In this document: in pieces, positions 46,001-55,800 of the stretch
Layout: each line of letters starts with the position of its first letter
Position numbering within the stretch: the first letter of the stretch is position 1
Source of the DNA: Sipunculus nudus
Taxonomy: Eukaryota > Annelida > Sipuncula > Golfingiida > Sipunculidae
Reading direction: 5' to 3'
Assembly: GCA_026874595.1 (NCBI GenBank)
Contig: CM049319.1
Coordinates: 1,309,501-1,373,500 of the forward strand
DNA: 64,000 bases
Made by a program: the position numbers and the translations under genes
The notes under the pieces: generated by a model
Told to the model about the DNA's origin: nothing
What the model saw: only the letters and a program-made list of their open reading frames with translations
Database searches by the model: none

Positions 46001-47857
46001 CAAAGTAGCTTGTTAAAATATGTTCAGGAATTCAAGGAGAAATTAAGTAGGGCAAATGAAATCGCCCAAGAACATTTAAAGAAAGCCCAAAACAAAATGA
46101 AAGTATGGTATGACAAAAAGACGACAAAAAGAGAATTTAAACCTGGTGATAAAGTTCTGGTATTATTCCCAATTCCAGGACATCCCCTGCAAGCAAAATA
46201 CTCTGGACCATACAAAGTTGTTGAGAAGAAATCAGATTTGAATTATGTGATTGATACTCCTGATCGTAGAAAGTCGCATCAACTTTGTCATATAAATATG
46301 TTGAAAGAATATCATGACAGATCAGCAGAAACATGTCAATCTAGTCCTCCCCAAACAAATTTGATACTCATTAAAGAAACTGAAAAGAATGCCGAGGATA
46401 TTCTCATGAAGAAAACTGAACATCCTGTAAAACTGAACAACTCTGATATTTTAAATAATTTAGATCAGAAATTGTCACATTTGGATTTCGATCAGTTATC
46501 AGAGTTGAAGGAAATCCTGCTAAATTATGACTCTTTATTTCCTGATGTCCCCAGTAGAACTAATGTACTACAGCATGATGTAGACGTAGGAGATGCTTCC
46601 CCTATTAAACAGGCACCATATAGAGCTGGTCCCCAAAAGTTACAAGCCATAAAGAATGAAATCAAGTATATGATAGAGAATGATATTATTGAAAACAGCA
46701 GTAGTGCCTGGAGTTCCCCATGTTTGTTGATAAAGAAGCCTGATATGACCTACAGATTTTGTACAGACTATCGAAAAGTTAACACTGTAACAATAACAGA
46801 TACTTACCCTTTGCCCAGAGTGGAAGATTGCATTGATAAGATTGGATCTGCTACGTATATTAGCAAGTTAGATCTGTTGAAAGGTTATTGGCAGGTACCT
46901 CTTACCGAACGGGCTAAGCAAATATCTGCGTTTGTAACGCCAAACGGTTTGTTCCAGTACAAAGTTATGCCCTTCGGAATGAAAAATGGGCCAGCCTGCT
47001 TCATGAGACTTATGAATTGTGTATTATCTGGCTTAGATAACTGTACTTGCTATATTGATGATGTTGTTGTATACAATCACATATGGGAAGATCATAAACA
47101 AAGTTTGGTAGAACTCTTTGAGAGACTGAAAAAAGCAGGATTGACAGTTAATCTTGCCAAGAGTGATTTTTGTCGTGCAACTGTAACATATTTAGGGCAC
47201 GAAGTAGGTCAAGGTTGTGTAAAACCAATTGCCAGTAAAGTATCTGCTATCGTAGAATTTCCAGTTCCTACTAATCGCAAGGAACTAATGCGATTCTTAG
47301 GAATGACTGGGTATTACAGGAAATTTTGTCAAAACTTTGCAGAAGTTGTAAATCCGTTAACGGACCTATTGAAAAAGGACAGAAAATTCCATTGGAATAA
47401 AAACTGTCAAAATGCTTTTGAAAGAGCCAAAGCTATATTACAAAGTGCACCTGTGTTACAGGCTCCAAATTTTGATAAACCGTTTTCTCTCATGACGGAT
47501 GCCAGCGATTGCGGTGTAGGCGCTGTGCTCATCCAAGACGATGACTTTAACATAAGTCATCCGGTTTGCTACTATTCAAAGAAATTTTTACCTCGTCAAA
47601 AGAATTATTCTACTATTGAAAAGGAAACTCTGTCACTATTGATGGCGTTACAGCACTTTGAAGTATATTTGGGCTCTACGCCGTATGATATAACTGTTTA
47701 TACAGATCATAATCCCATAACATTTCTTCATAAGATGAAGAATAATAATCAGAGATTAATGAGATGGAGTCTAGCCCTGTCAGAGTTTAACCTAGTTATC
47801 AAACACATCAAGGGCTCCGATAACATAATCGCTGATACGTTATCGAGACGTCATTAA
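43046..47857 (+). CDS. Gag-Pol polyprotein of the Gmr1-type retrotransposon
   Basis: One uninterrupted 1,603-residue frame, with no gag-pol frameshift. Gag occupies about residues 1-400 with a charged segment near 75-130 and a CCHC zinc knuckle (CTFCEFKGHTESEC) near 374. An aspartic protease-like DTGATQS lies near 456. Integrase has the HHCC zinc site (about 748-790), catalytic Asp near 820 (LDCVGP), Asp near 879 (TDQGSNF) and Glu near 915 (ALERFHQ), with a GPY/F-type end (KYSGPYKVV, about 1,050). RT follows, with LDLLKGYWQVPL near 1,280 and catalytic YIDDVV near 1,335. RNase H has TDASDCGVGAVL near 1,483, Glu in TIEKETL and Asp in VYTDHNP; the frame ends IADTLSRRH. All catalytic motifs look intact. 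No envelope frame. The first ATG after the PBS is used. Confidence 0.95.
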   Translation: MGTEFKPNEIIPQLRENRSLLYTLKKNELEIVALHLNIDIMDVCTVEGLRNVLKKSLYGDVESKEESDLEEKPIKEPLGATAIDPIELELRKYELKLKYEAEIRRCEIERETQIKLKELELQNPQNRKAHEPSEFLFRNSTKVPPFNENEVERYFSYFERVATLMAWPKGQWTLLLQSVLVGRAQDVYTALTDQQCRDYDTVKEVILRAYELVPEAYRLKFRNATKRENQSHVEYARDKESAFNRWCQSMKIDQDFEKLKQLILIEEFKRHIRSDIKIFLDEHKVRNVNEAGVLADEFALTHRPSYTSHRRRYGEKREGSKSPKLGRRKGSPYYRGHSGSGKPQSDHGKPQCKSQSDSPAQHKEGQPRTGPKYCTFCEFKGHTESECYRKRYGQSKPKPNALTVTQSMKPVTMPSKLETKGETQSPVHESFQPFVSDGFVQLEGNHARKARVKILRDTGATQSLVLKSVLPFSKESYAGCSVLVQGVNSEFLEVPLHRVKLESDLVSEFVTVGVCSKLPVEGVSLLLGNDLAGDRVKIDPRMTKLPSTDRDTDLLQQEFPGVFPGCVVTRAMSKKASLKPESSVLDLSQTFMAHSNDDVSGLKPVTRVNIKSPVCDPSGTPSPKDSTTNVVQGKQTLNRNLQRSTNGVKSPDQNGHEQLKKDRSVKNVEVSMKTDDLIEMQKKDPDIASLRENALTKEEADKVPTCFTLQNDVLVRKYRPPTTPADETWNTLYQIVVPPEYRPEILKLAHDHPMAGHLGVRKTKHKILQHFYWPKLKRDVAKYCKTCHVCQMIGKPTHQISPAPLSPIPATHDAFESVILDCVGPLRKTKHGNEYVLTIMCTATRFPEAIPLRTISAKKIVEALVKFFTTFGLPRTIQTDQGSNFMSNIFAQVMEELGIKHYKSSAYHPESQGALERFHQTLKNMIRAYCLDTGNQWDEGLPFLIFAAREAVQESLGFSPFELVYGHCVRGPLAVLKDTWIENSSQSSLLKYVQEFKEKLSRANEIAQEHLKKAQNKMKVWYDKKTTKREFKPGDKVLVLFPIPGHPLQAKYSGPYKVVEKKSDLNYVIDTPDRRKSHQLCHINMLKEYHDRSAETCQSSPPQTNLILIKETEKNAEDILMKKTEHPVKLNNSDILNNLDQKLSHLDFDQLSELKEILLNYDSLFPDVPSRTNVLQHDVDVGDASPIKQAPYRAGPQKLQAIKNEIKYMIENDIIENSSSAWSSPCLLIKKPDMTYRFCTDYRKVNTVTITDTYPLPRVEDCIDKIGSATYISKLDLLKGYWQVPLTERAKQISAFVTPNGLFQYKVMPFGMKNGPACFMRLMNCVLSGLDNCTCYIDDVVVYNHIWEDHKQSLVELFERLKKAGLTVNLAKSDFCRATVTYLGHEVGQGCVKPIASKVSAIVEFPVPTNRKELMRFLGMTGYYRKFCQNFAEVVNPLTDLLKKDRKFHWNKNCQNAFERAKAILQSAPVLQAPNFDKPFSLMTDASDCGVGAVLIQDDDFNISHPVCYYSKKFLPRQKNYSTIEKETLSLLMALQHFEVYLGSTPYDITVYTDHNPITFLHKMKNNNQRLMRWSLALSEFNLVIKHIKGSDNIIADTLSRRH

Positions 47858-48091
47858 TTTTGATCTGATGATTGCCTCTTGTTATAGCCTCGGACATGTT
47901 TTGTCCTTTGGAAGAGTTGTATTACATATATTACATGTATTAAGATATTGCTGATTATACTATTTGTGATGATGATAATTAATTAGCTGTAAGAAGCATA
48001 AACTAATGCTTAAGATGTCAAACTACTCATATACTCGTCATACAGTGCTAATGCTTTGCTCTCCTTACCTTCTTTCTTTTAAGGGTGGGGG
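47858..48091 (+). other. 3' untranslated part of the retrotransposon with polypurine tract
   Basis: Non-coding. The last eleven bases (48,081-48,091, aagggtggggg) form the polypurine tract directly before the 3' LTR. Confidence 0.75.
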
Positions 48092-48825
48092 TGTTGCATG
48101 GACGTCACCCGGACATCGGAAGATGGCGCCACGAAGTGGTGTGGCCGCCCCCGTTTCCACGCTTATGGATCCACCCCGCTATCAGTGACTACTGACGCGC
48201 TTTTAGAAACATAAAAACTATTCTTGGACCATTCAGTACTGGTTTTGCAGTTCTGCCGGCGCTATCGTTTCTCTCAAGCAAAACCACAAACTTCTGCGGT
48301 TTCCACCCATTGTTGAAAACCTATAAAACGAACTCGCCTGCAGTTCGAGGCGGGACTATTGACTTCGCCAACGCCACGTTGCTGTTATCCCCGGGGACCG
48401 TGACCGTGGGCTCTTGGTCCCCAAGCCCACGGAATGCCATAAACCACGCCATGAACTTTATTATTTAGGAAGAGGAGAGACTTTATGTTTGTTTGGTGCC
48501 ACATGGATTAATACAGGACTTCAGTTTTGTGTGTGCCCGAATTATGTGTTGATGATGGACTTCAGTTTCTCGTATACCGGATTCAGTTAAGTATTTCGTT
48601 ACAGTTCGTTATTTAGAGACTCGGTTTTCGTCAGAGACTTGGTTATAAATTACGTTATGTATTGACTATTATATTATTTGTGTATGAATGTAAATATTGT
48701 AATCTAGTAATATAGTACTGTTTTTGCACCCATATTTTGGTTACGTATTCATTTGAAGAGAACGTGTCTGAGCATATGTGTTACGGTTCGGCCTGAGTTG
48801 TTTGGTGTGAAAAGGGACCGTAACA
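48092..48825 (+). repeat. 3' LTR
   Basis: Begins TGTTGCATGG and ends GACCGTAACA, followed by the target duplication acct. One base longer than the 5' LTR. Confidence 0.96.
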
Positions 48826-49876
48826 ACCTCTACACGTGTACCCTGGCTCACACTGAGTACAGGTGGTTGGACAGTGTGTTACTTACCTACATGACCATCA
48901 GACCACGTTCCCTCTGTACACTAGTACCGCTGTCCACCTCTACACGTGTACCCTGGCTCACACTGAGTACAGGTGGTTGGACAGTGTGTTACTTACCTAC
49001 ATGACCATCAGACCACGTTCTCTCTGTACACTAGTACCACTGTCCACCTCTACACGCGTACCCTGGCTCACACTGAGTACAGGTGGTTGGACAGTGTGTT
49101 ATTTACCTACATGACCATCAGACCATGTTCCCTCTGTACACTAGTACCACTGTCCACCTCTACACGTGTACCCTGGCTCACACTGAGTACAGGTGGTTGG
49201 ACAGTGTGTTATTTACCTACATGACCATCAGACCATGTTCCCTCTGTACACTGGTACTGCTGTCCACCTCTACACGTGTACCCTGGCTCACACTGAGTAC
49301 AGGTGGTTGGACAGTGTGTTATTTACCTACATGACCATCAGACCACGTTCCCTCTGTACACTGGTACTGCTGTCCACCTCTACATGCGTACCCTGGCTCA
49401 CACTGAGTACAGGTGGTTGGACAGTGTGTTACTTACCTACATGACCATCAGACCACACTCCCTCTGTACACTAGTACCGCTGTCCACCTCTACACGCGTA
49501 CCCTGGCTCACACTGAGTACAGGTGGTTGGACAGTGTGTTACTTACCTACATGACCATCAGACCACGTTCCCTCTTTACACTAGTACCGCTGTCCACCTC
49601 TACACGCGTACACTGGCTCACACTGAGTACAGGTGGTTGGACAGTGTGTTACTTACCTACATGACCATCAGACCACGTTCCCTCTGTACACTGGTACCGC
49701 TGTCAACCTCTACACGCGTACCCTGGATCACACTGAGTACAGGTGGGTGGACAGTGTTTTACTTACCTACATGACCATCAGACAACATTCCCTCTGTACA
49801 CAAGTAATGCTGTCCACCTCTACACGCGTACACTGGCTCACACTGAGTACAGGTGGTTGGACAGTGTGTTACTTAC
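48826..49876. repeat. Array G, donor-proximal part: 110-bp repeat (about 9-10 units)
   Basis: Continues the same 110-bp register from the retrotransposon to the donor of exon 49877-50039. It resumes at acctctacac, the exact continuation of the unit interrupted at 42,154. Each unit holds catgtag|gtaagt. Confidence 0.96.
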
Positions 49877-50039
49877 CTACATGACCATCAGACCACGTTC
49901 CCTCTGTACACTGGTACCGCTGTCCACCTCTACACGCATACCCTGGCTCACACTGAGTACAGGTGGTTGGACAGTATGTGCCGTTACATTCTGAATATGT
50001 TGTTGGTTCACACTTTGTAGCGTAGCCATCATGGCAAAT
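49877..50039 (-). CDS. Thrombospondin-like gene exon: cysteine-rich region (parent of array G)
   Basis: Acceptor taacag, donor gtaagt, phase 0 in and 1 out. It encodes ICHDGYATKCEPTTYSEC, then NGTYCPTTCTQCEPGYACRG and GQRYQCTEGTWSDGHV. Cysteine-rich, GCC2/GCC3- or EGF-like. I chose the donor nearest the unique exon part. About 102 bases of its tail form the unit of array G. Confidence 0.88.
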
Positions 50040-50460
50040 CTGTTAATGAAACAGAATAGTGAATAAATCAAATCAAACAAAAAAGGATAACTTGCCTCTA
50101 ATTATCCTTTCTGTACCCTTACAACAAACCTTGAAGCCTGGACTTAAAAGTGCCATTGTATGAGCAATTAAAATATACCTTGGGACTCAATTGGTTTTTT
50201 TCATCATAGCTTTATCAAATAAATTACATGTGCTCTTATATTATAATTAAAATCTCAGAGTCCGGCTATAATGGGTTTATTGATTTTACCCTGTCATCTC
50301 TCACTGATATTGCCAGATGGTACTTACTTCCACAACAATGGCTACTTCTGTTGAACAATCAAGTTATGATTACAGGTCTAATCATTGTCTATGATATATT
50401 ATCCAAAATACTGGTATTAGGAAGGATCAAAACTAAACATTAATGCCTAATGGTCCATAC
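50040..50460 (-). other. Intron
   Basis: 421 bp, gtatgg to taacag. Nothing else seen. Confidence 0.75.
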
Positions 50461-50630
50461 CCATCCCAGAGGGCATGGAGAGCACTCCTGTGCCAGACCA
50501 AATGAATGTTCTGTTGGATTCCTCCCACAAGTTGAGTTGCTCATAGGTGGATCACAGCGACCACAGGGAAGTTGTACACCATCTCCAAGACAGTACCACG
50601 AGGTCTCACAGCGCTGGCAGGAAGTATCAT
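50461..50630 (-). CDS. Thrombospondin-like gene exon: cysteine-rich GCC2/GCC3-like region, first part
   Basis: Acceptor ttacag, donor gtatgg, phase 1 in and 0 out. It encodes DTSCQRCETSWYCLGDGVQL, PCGRCDPPMSNSTCGRNPTE and QECSPCPLGW. Pairs of cysteines and 'C..CPlGw' fit ephrin-receptor-like modules. Confidence 0.9.
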
Positions 50631-50843
50631 CTGTAATCATGAAGTTATTGCTTTATCAAACTAGGATGGCACTTAGTCAAACACACACCTCAATAAGCCA
50701 AAACAAGCCCCGTGAATCCCAGTCCCATCATTTTGTTGTCTTATTTCATATGTACAGTTACTCATTAAATAATAGGTTGAATTTTGCTCCCTCTGTGTTC
50801 CCATTTCATTGACCGATTATGACTTTAAGACTATTTCATCTTA

Positions 50844-51122
50844 GCCATGTAGCCATTGCCAGTGAATAGGATACCTGCCTAGCAAGAAGCACACAGAGCC
50901 AATGTTGTTACATTTCATTTTGACTGACAGCTCACCAGCCCAGCAATGGGTGTGCATTGACCACAGGCTGAGAAAGAGAGACCTAACACCCGTCAGCACA
51001 GAGCCCAATGTATGCAGATTGCTGGGCCGCTGAGCTGTCAGTCTAAGGAAATCTATCAACATTGGCTCTGTGCACTCCTTGCTGGGCTGGCATCTGTTTT
51101 GCTAGCAATGGATATATGGCTA
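50844..51122. mobile_element. Foldback/MITE-like palindromic element
   Basis: Left arm cacagagccaatgttg pairs with right arm caacattggctctgtg. Inner gacagctcaccagcccagca pairs with gctgggccgctgagctgtc, and outer tagccattgcc/tagcaag pair near the ends. About 280 bp with no coding capacity. Termini are approximate and no target duplication is certain. Confidence 0.55.
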
Positions 51123-51445
51123 TGATAAAACAGTTGTTATGTCACAATAGGTCGATGAAGTGGGCATGCAGAGGGAGCGAAATTTGGTGTATTATTTTAT
51201 AAGAGTTATGTACAGTATTTTTATAAACATTCATACCCTTCAATAATTCAATTATGATTCATTCAACGAAGACATTTTCATAATTTTTTAAGAATCAAAT
51301 TGACCAAGGTCTACAAGGTCTACAAGGTCTACAATCAAACTACAAGGTCTGTGAGAAATGATTCTTTAATTATGTTCAATTCATTGAGCTGTGAGGAGAT
51401 CGAGTTCTGAATATAACTTTGCAAAGTAATACACTTTAACTAATT

Positions 51446-51644
51446 AACTGTTTCTGTGTTTTAAAAAAGATTGGCTTGGTTTCTGTATTATTTATAATGA
51501 TTATACAATAATCCACATTGAATTTATGCTCAAACATTGTTTCTGTGTTTTAACTGTTTCTGTGTTTTAAAAAAGATTGGCTTGGTTTCTGTATTATTTA
51601 TAATGATTATACAATAATCCACATTGAATTTATGCTCAAACATT
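51446..51644. repeat. Twofold direct repeat, 106-bp period
   Basis: The segment from aactgtttctgtgtttt to tttatgctcaaacatt occurs twice. On the host (-) strand it starts about 8 bases after the donor of exon 51653-51809, so it is donor-adjacent but contains no exon sequence. Confidence 0.93.
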
Positions 51645-51652
51645 TGACTTAC

Positions 51653-51809
51653 AGAATTTTTGTTCCGCATAAGAACAGCCAATCAGCTCAAAGCGTAGGC
51701 CAATATGGTTGTTCCATGTCTGTGGGTTGATGCGAATGTACTGTCCATACAGAGGGGGGTCCAGCTGTACTTTAGTGACCGTGTGCTGGTCTGTTGTCCC
51801 TGTCAGAAT
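51653..51809 (-). CDS. Thrombospondin-like gene exon: end of F5/8 type C domain
   Basis: Acceptor tttcag, donor gtaagt, phase 0 in and 1 out. It encodes ILTGTTDQHTVTKVQLDPPL, then YGQYIRINPQTWNNHIGLR and FELIGC. This is the canonical discoidin ending (a.yvRi.P.tw...i.lR.El.GC). Confidence 0.96.
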
Positions 51810-52335
51810 CTGAAAGAAAAAAGCATTAATCCACATAACAATATTCTTATTCATATATTAATATTCTTACTATTCAAATGATGATCTATACAATCTATAT
51901 GATCTATACAATACAGCATTATTACATATAATTGTTTCATTTTTATTGCAACTAGCAAAATGCTCCATGTTACTATCTCACAAGCACAATAATTCTCATT
52001 AACTTTAGGTATGAGACCCCTCAGTTTTAGCCCTGTGTTTTTCAGTTTCTACAAATGGCAGCACTGTGGCCACACTGGATGTCAGATAATTCTGAAATTT
52101 ATCACTTCAAATAATCTAAAAGAGACCACTTCTCAGAAAAATCACAGCATATTATAAAAAGTTACTATGAAAGGATTTAAGCCTGGCAGCCATATTGGAT
52201 TTAACAGGAGTCTAAAATAAGAAAGGACAATTGATGTGATAACTGACTATGTAGTATCATGTGTCCATGCAGCAGTTGATTTATTGTTTTCATTCAATGT
52301 CAAATCATTACATTGTAAACAATGTTAAATCTCAC
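51810..52335 (-). other. Intron
   Basis: 526 bp, gtgaga to tttcag. 52,050-52,205 resembles a diverged dispersed repeat (ggccacactgga, ggcagccatattgga). Confidence 0.65.
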
Positions 52336-52544
52336 TGTATTTCCATTGGTGTCATTATACACACTGAATCCTGTGTTATTATTGGCTGAGAGCAGACGGA
52401 ACGACGTGACCCAGCTGGCCTCACTGTCATGTCCCTGGATCCACACCTCCCGAATCTTGTAGTACTCCTGTAGATCCACCTGGATCCACTGGTTGGTGTC
52501 ATCGGTCAGCGGCATCCAACCTCCAGTCAGACCATCCAAGGATA
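52336..52544 (-). CDS. Thrombospondin-like gene exon: middle of F5/8 type C domain
   Basis: Acceptor atgcag, donor gtgaga, phase 1 in and 0 out. It encodes VSLDGLTGGWMPLTDDTNQW, IQVDLQEYYKIREVWIQG and VTSFRLLSANNNTGF. Matches discoidin domains (gW.p..d...qWiqVDL......v..i..QG). Confidence 0.96.
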
Positions 52545-52894
52545 CTGCATGGAGAATGACAGGTCACAACCAACATGACATTCATGAATATTAAACTTAA
52601 TGAATATTTGGAATTTATTAAACAATTAAATATAATTACATCAAATATTTATGAACTAAAGGAAGTCAAATATTTTTATCCATATACTTGGACAGAAAAA
52701 TAAAATCTTGGCTTCCTTAGACAGGTTTACTTTTCTTCTATCAATAAAAGCTAGCCTTTATAAGCCAATGCTATAAGCCACATAAAAGATTCTACAGAAA
52801 TTTAAATATCTATAAAAATAAAAGCAGAGTATTTGTGATGAAATGAAAGTTTGAATTGTTACAGGTAAATCAGTGGCTGTGGATAAAAAAGCCC

Positions 52895-55800
52895 ACAGTG
52901 TGTACTGCATGTACTGACATGTAAACTGTAACCTGGGAGAGTAGTCATGTTGATTCTGCCTCGGTCCGGTTTACAGTGTGTACTGTATAGGATTACTGAC
53001 ATGTGAACTGTACCTGGGAGAGTAGTCATGTTGATTCTGCCTCGGTCCGGATTACAGTGTGTACTGTATAGGATTACTGACATGTGAACTGTACCTGGGA
53101 AAGTAGTTATGTTGATTCTGCCTCGGTCCGGTTTACAGTGTGTACTGTATAGGATTACTGACATGTGAACTGTACCTGGGAGAGTAGTCATGTTGATTCT
53201 GCCTCTGTCCGGTTTACAGTGTGTACTGTATAGGATTACTGACATGTGAACTGTACCTGGGAGAGTAGTCATGTTGATTCTGCCTCTGTCCGGTTTACAG
53301 TGTGTACTGTATAGGATTACTGACATGTGAACTGTACCTGGGAGAGTAGTCATGTTGATTCTGCCTCTGTCGGGTTTACAGTGTGTACTGTATAGGATTA
53401 CTGACATGTAAACTGTACCTGGGAGAGTAGTCATGTTGATTCTGCCTCGGTCTGGTTTACAGTGTGTACTGTATAGGATTACTGACATGTGAACTGTACC
53501 TGGGAGAGTAGTCATGTTGATTCTGCCTCGGTCTGGTTTACAGTGTGTACTGTATAGGATTACTGACATGTGAACTGTACCTGGGAGAGTAGTCATGTTG
53601 ATTCTGCCTCGGTCCAGTTTACAGTGTGTACTGTATAGGATTACTGACATGTGAACTGTACCTGGGAGAGTAGTCATGTTGATTCTGCCTCTGTCCGGTT
53701 TACAGTGTGTACTGTATAGGATTACTGACATGTGAACTGTACCTGGGAGAGTAGTCATGTTGATTCTGCCTCTGTCCGGTTTACAGTGTGTACTGTATAG
53801 GATTACTGACATGTAAACTGTACCTGGGAGAGTAGTCATGTTGATTCTGCCTCGGTCTGGTTTACAGTGTGTACTGTATAGGATTACTGACATGTAAGCT
53901 GTAACCTGGGAGAGTAGTCATGTTGATTCTGCCTCCGTCCGGTTTACAGTGTGTACTGTATAGGATTACTGACATGTAAACTGTACCTGGGAGAGTAGTC
54001 ATGTTGATTCTGCCTAGGTCCGGTTTACAGTGTGTACTGTATAGGATTACTGACATGTAAACTGTACCTGGGAGAGTAGTCATGTTGATTCTGCCTCGGT
54101 CCGGTTTACAGTGTGTACTGTATAGGATTACTGACATGTAAGCTGTAACCTGGGAGAGTAGTCATGTTGATTCTGCCTCCGTCCGGTTTACAGTGTGTAC
54201 TGTATAGGATTACTGACATGTAAACTGTACCTGGGAGAGTAGTCATGTTGATTCTGCCTAGGTCCGGTTTACAGTGTGTACTGTATAGGATTACTGACAT
54301 GTAAACTGTACCTGGGAGAGTAGTCATGTTGATTCTGCCTAGGTCCGGTTTACAGTGTGTACTGTATAGGATTACTGACATGTAAACTGTACCTGGGAGA
54401 GTAGTCATGTTGATTCTGCCTCGGTCCGGTTTACAGTGTGTACTGTATAGGATTACTGACATGTAAACTGTACCTGGGAGAGTAGTCATGTTGATTCTGC
54501 CTCGGTCCGGTTTACAGTGTGTACTGTATAGGATTACTGACATGTAAACTGTACCTGGGAGAGTAGTCATGTTGATTCTGCCTCGGTCCGGTTTACAGTG
54601 TGTACTGTATAGGATTACTGACATGTAAACTGTACCTGGGAGAGTAGTCATGTTGATTCTGCCTCGTCCGGTTTACAGTGTGTACTGTATAGGATTACTG
54701 ACATGTAAACTGTACCTGGGAGAGTAGTCATGTTGATTCTGCCTCGGTCCGGTTTACAGTGTGTACTGTATAGGATTACTGACATGTAAACTGTACCTGG
54801 GAGAGTAGTCATGTTGATTCTGCCTCGGTCCGGTTTACAGTGTGTACTGTATAGGATTACTGACATGTAAACTGTACCTGGGAGAGTAGTCATGTTGATT
54901 CTGCCTCGGTCCAGTTTACAGTGTGTACTGTATAGGATTACTGACATGTAAACTGTACCTGGGAGAGTAGTCATGTTGATTCTGCCTCGGTCCGGTTTAC
55001 AGTGTGTACTGTATAGGATTACTGACATGTAAACTGTACCTGGGAGAGTAGTCATGTTGATTCTGCCTTGGTCCGGTTTACAGTGTGTACTGTATAGGAT
55101 TACTGACATGTAAACTGTACCTGGGAGAGTAGTCATGTTGATTCTGCCTTGGTCCGGTTTACAGTGTGTACTGTATAGGATTACTGACATGTAAACTGTA
55201 CCTGGGAGAGTTAATAAGTCATGTTGATTCTGCCTAGGTCCAGTTTACAGTGTGTACTGTATAGGATTACTGACATGTAAACTGTACCTGGGGGAGTAGT
55301 CATGTTGATTCTGCCTCGGTCCGGTTTACAGTGTGTACTGTATAGGATTACTGACATGTAAACTGTACCTGGGAGAGTAGTCATGTTGATTCTGCCTAGG
55401 TCCGGTTTACAGTGTGTACTGTATAGGATTACTGACATGTAAACTGTACCTGGGAGAGTAGTCATGTTGATTCTGCCTAGGTCCGGTTTACAGTGTGTAC
55501 TGTATAGGATTACTGACATGTAAACTGAACCTGGGAGAGTAGTCATGTTGATTCTGCCTCGGTCCGGTTTACAGTGTGTACTGTATAGGATTACTGACAT
55601 GTAAACTGAACCTGGGAGAGTAGTCATGTTGATTCTGCCTCGGTCCGGTTTACAGTGTGTACTGTATAGGATTACTGACATGTAAACTGTACCTGGGAGA
55701 GTAGTCATGTTGATTCTGCCTCGGTCCGGTTTACAGTGTGTAATGTATAGGATTACTGACATGTAAACTGTACCTGGGAGAGTAGTCATGTTGATTCTGC

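Larger units (their letters stand above)
42155..48825 (+). mobile_element. Gmr1-type Ty3/Gypsy-like LTR retrotransposon, nearly intact
   Basis: 6,671 bp with two LTRs (733 and 734 bp, starting TGTTGC and ending GTAACA), target duplication acct on both sides, a primer-binding site, a polypurine tract and one long open frame. Domain order is gag, protease, integrase, reverse transcriptase, RNase H. Integrase before RT inside an otherwise Ty3/Gypsy-like element is the mark of the Gmr1 group. The LTRs differ by only two changes that I see (a/g near 42,262; a one-base indel next to the TATA box), so the insertion is recent. It lies antisense to the host gene, inside array G. Confidence 0.93.
40022..49876 (-). 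other. 9.9-kb intron holding array G and an LTR retrotransposon
   Basis: Donor gtaagt at 49,876, acceptor tttcag at 40,022. About 2.7 kb is array G, split into two parts by a 6.7-kb Ty3/Gypsy-like insertion. The remaining 40,022-40,470 is plain AT-rich intron. Confidence 0.85.
50631..51652 (-). other. Intron with foldback element and direct duplication
   Basis: 1,022 bp. It contains a palindromic foldback element (50,844-51,122) and a twofold 106-bp direct repeat (51,446-51,644). The remainder is plain. Confidence 0.75.

Noticed and set aside
40356-49994. A ladder of overlapping 83-codon + strand frames at 110-bp steps
   Set aside because: Shadow frames of array G on the strand opposite the parent exon.
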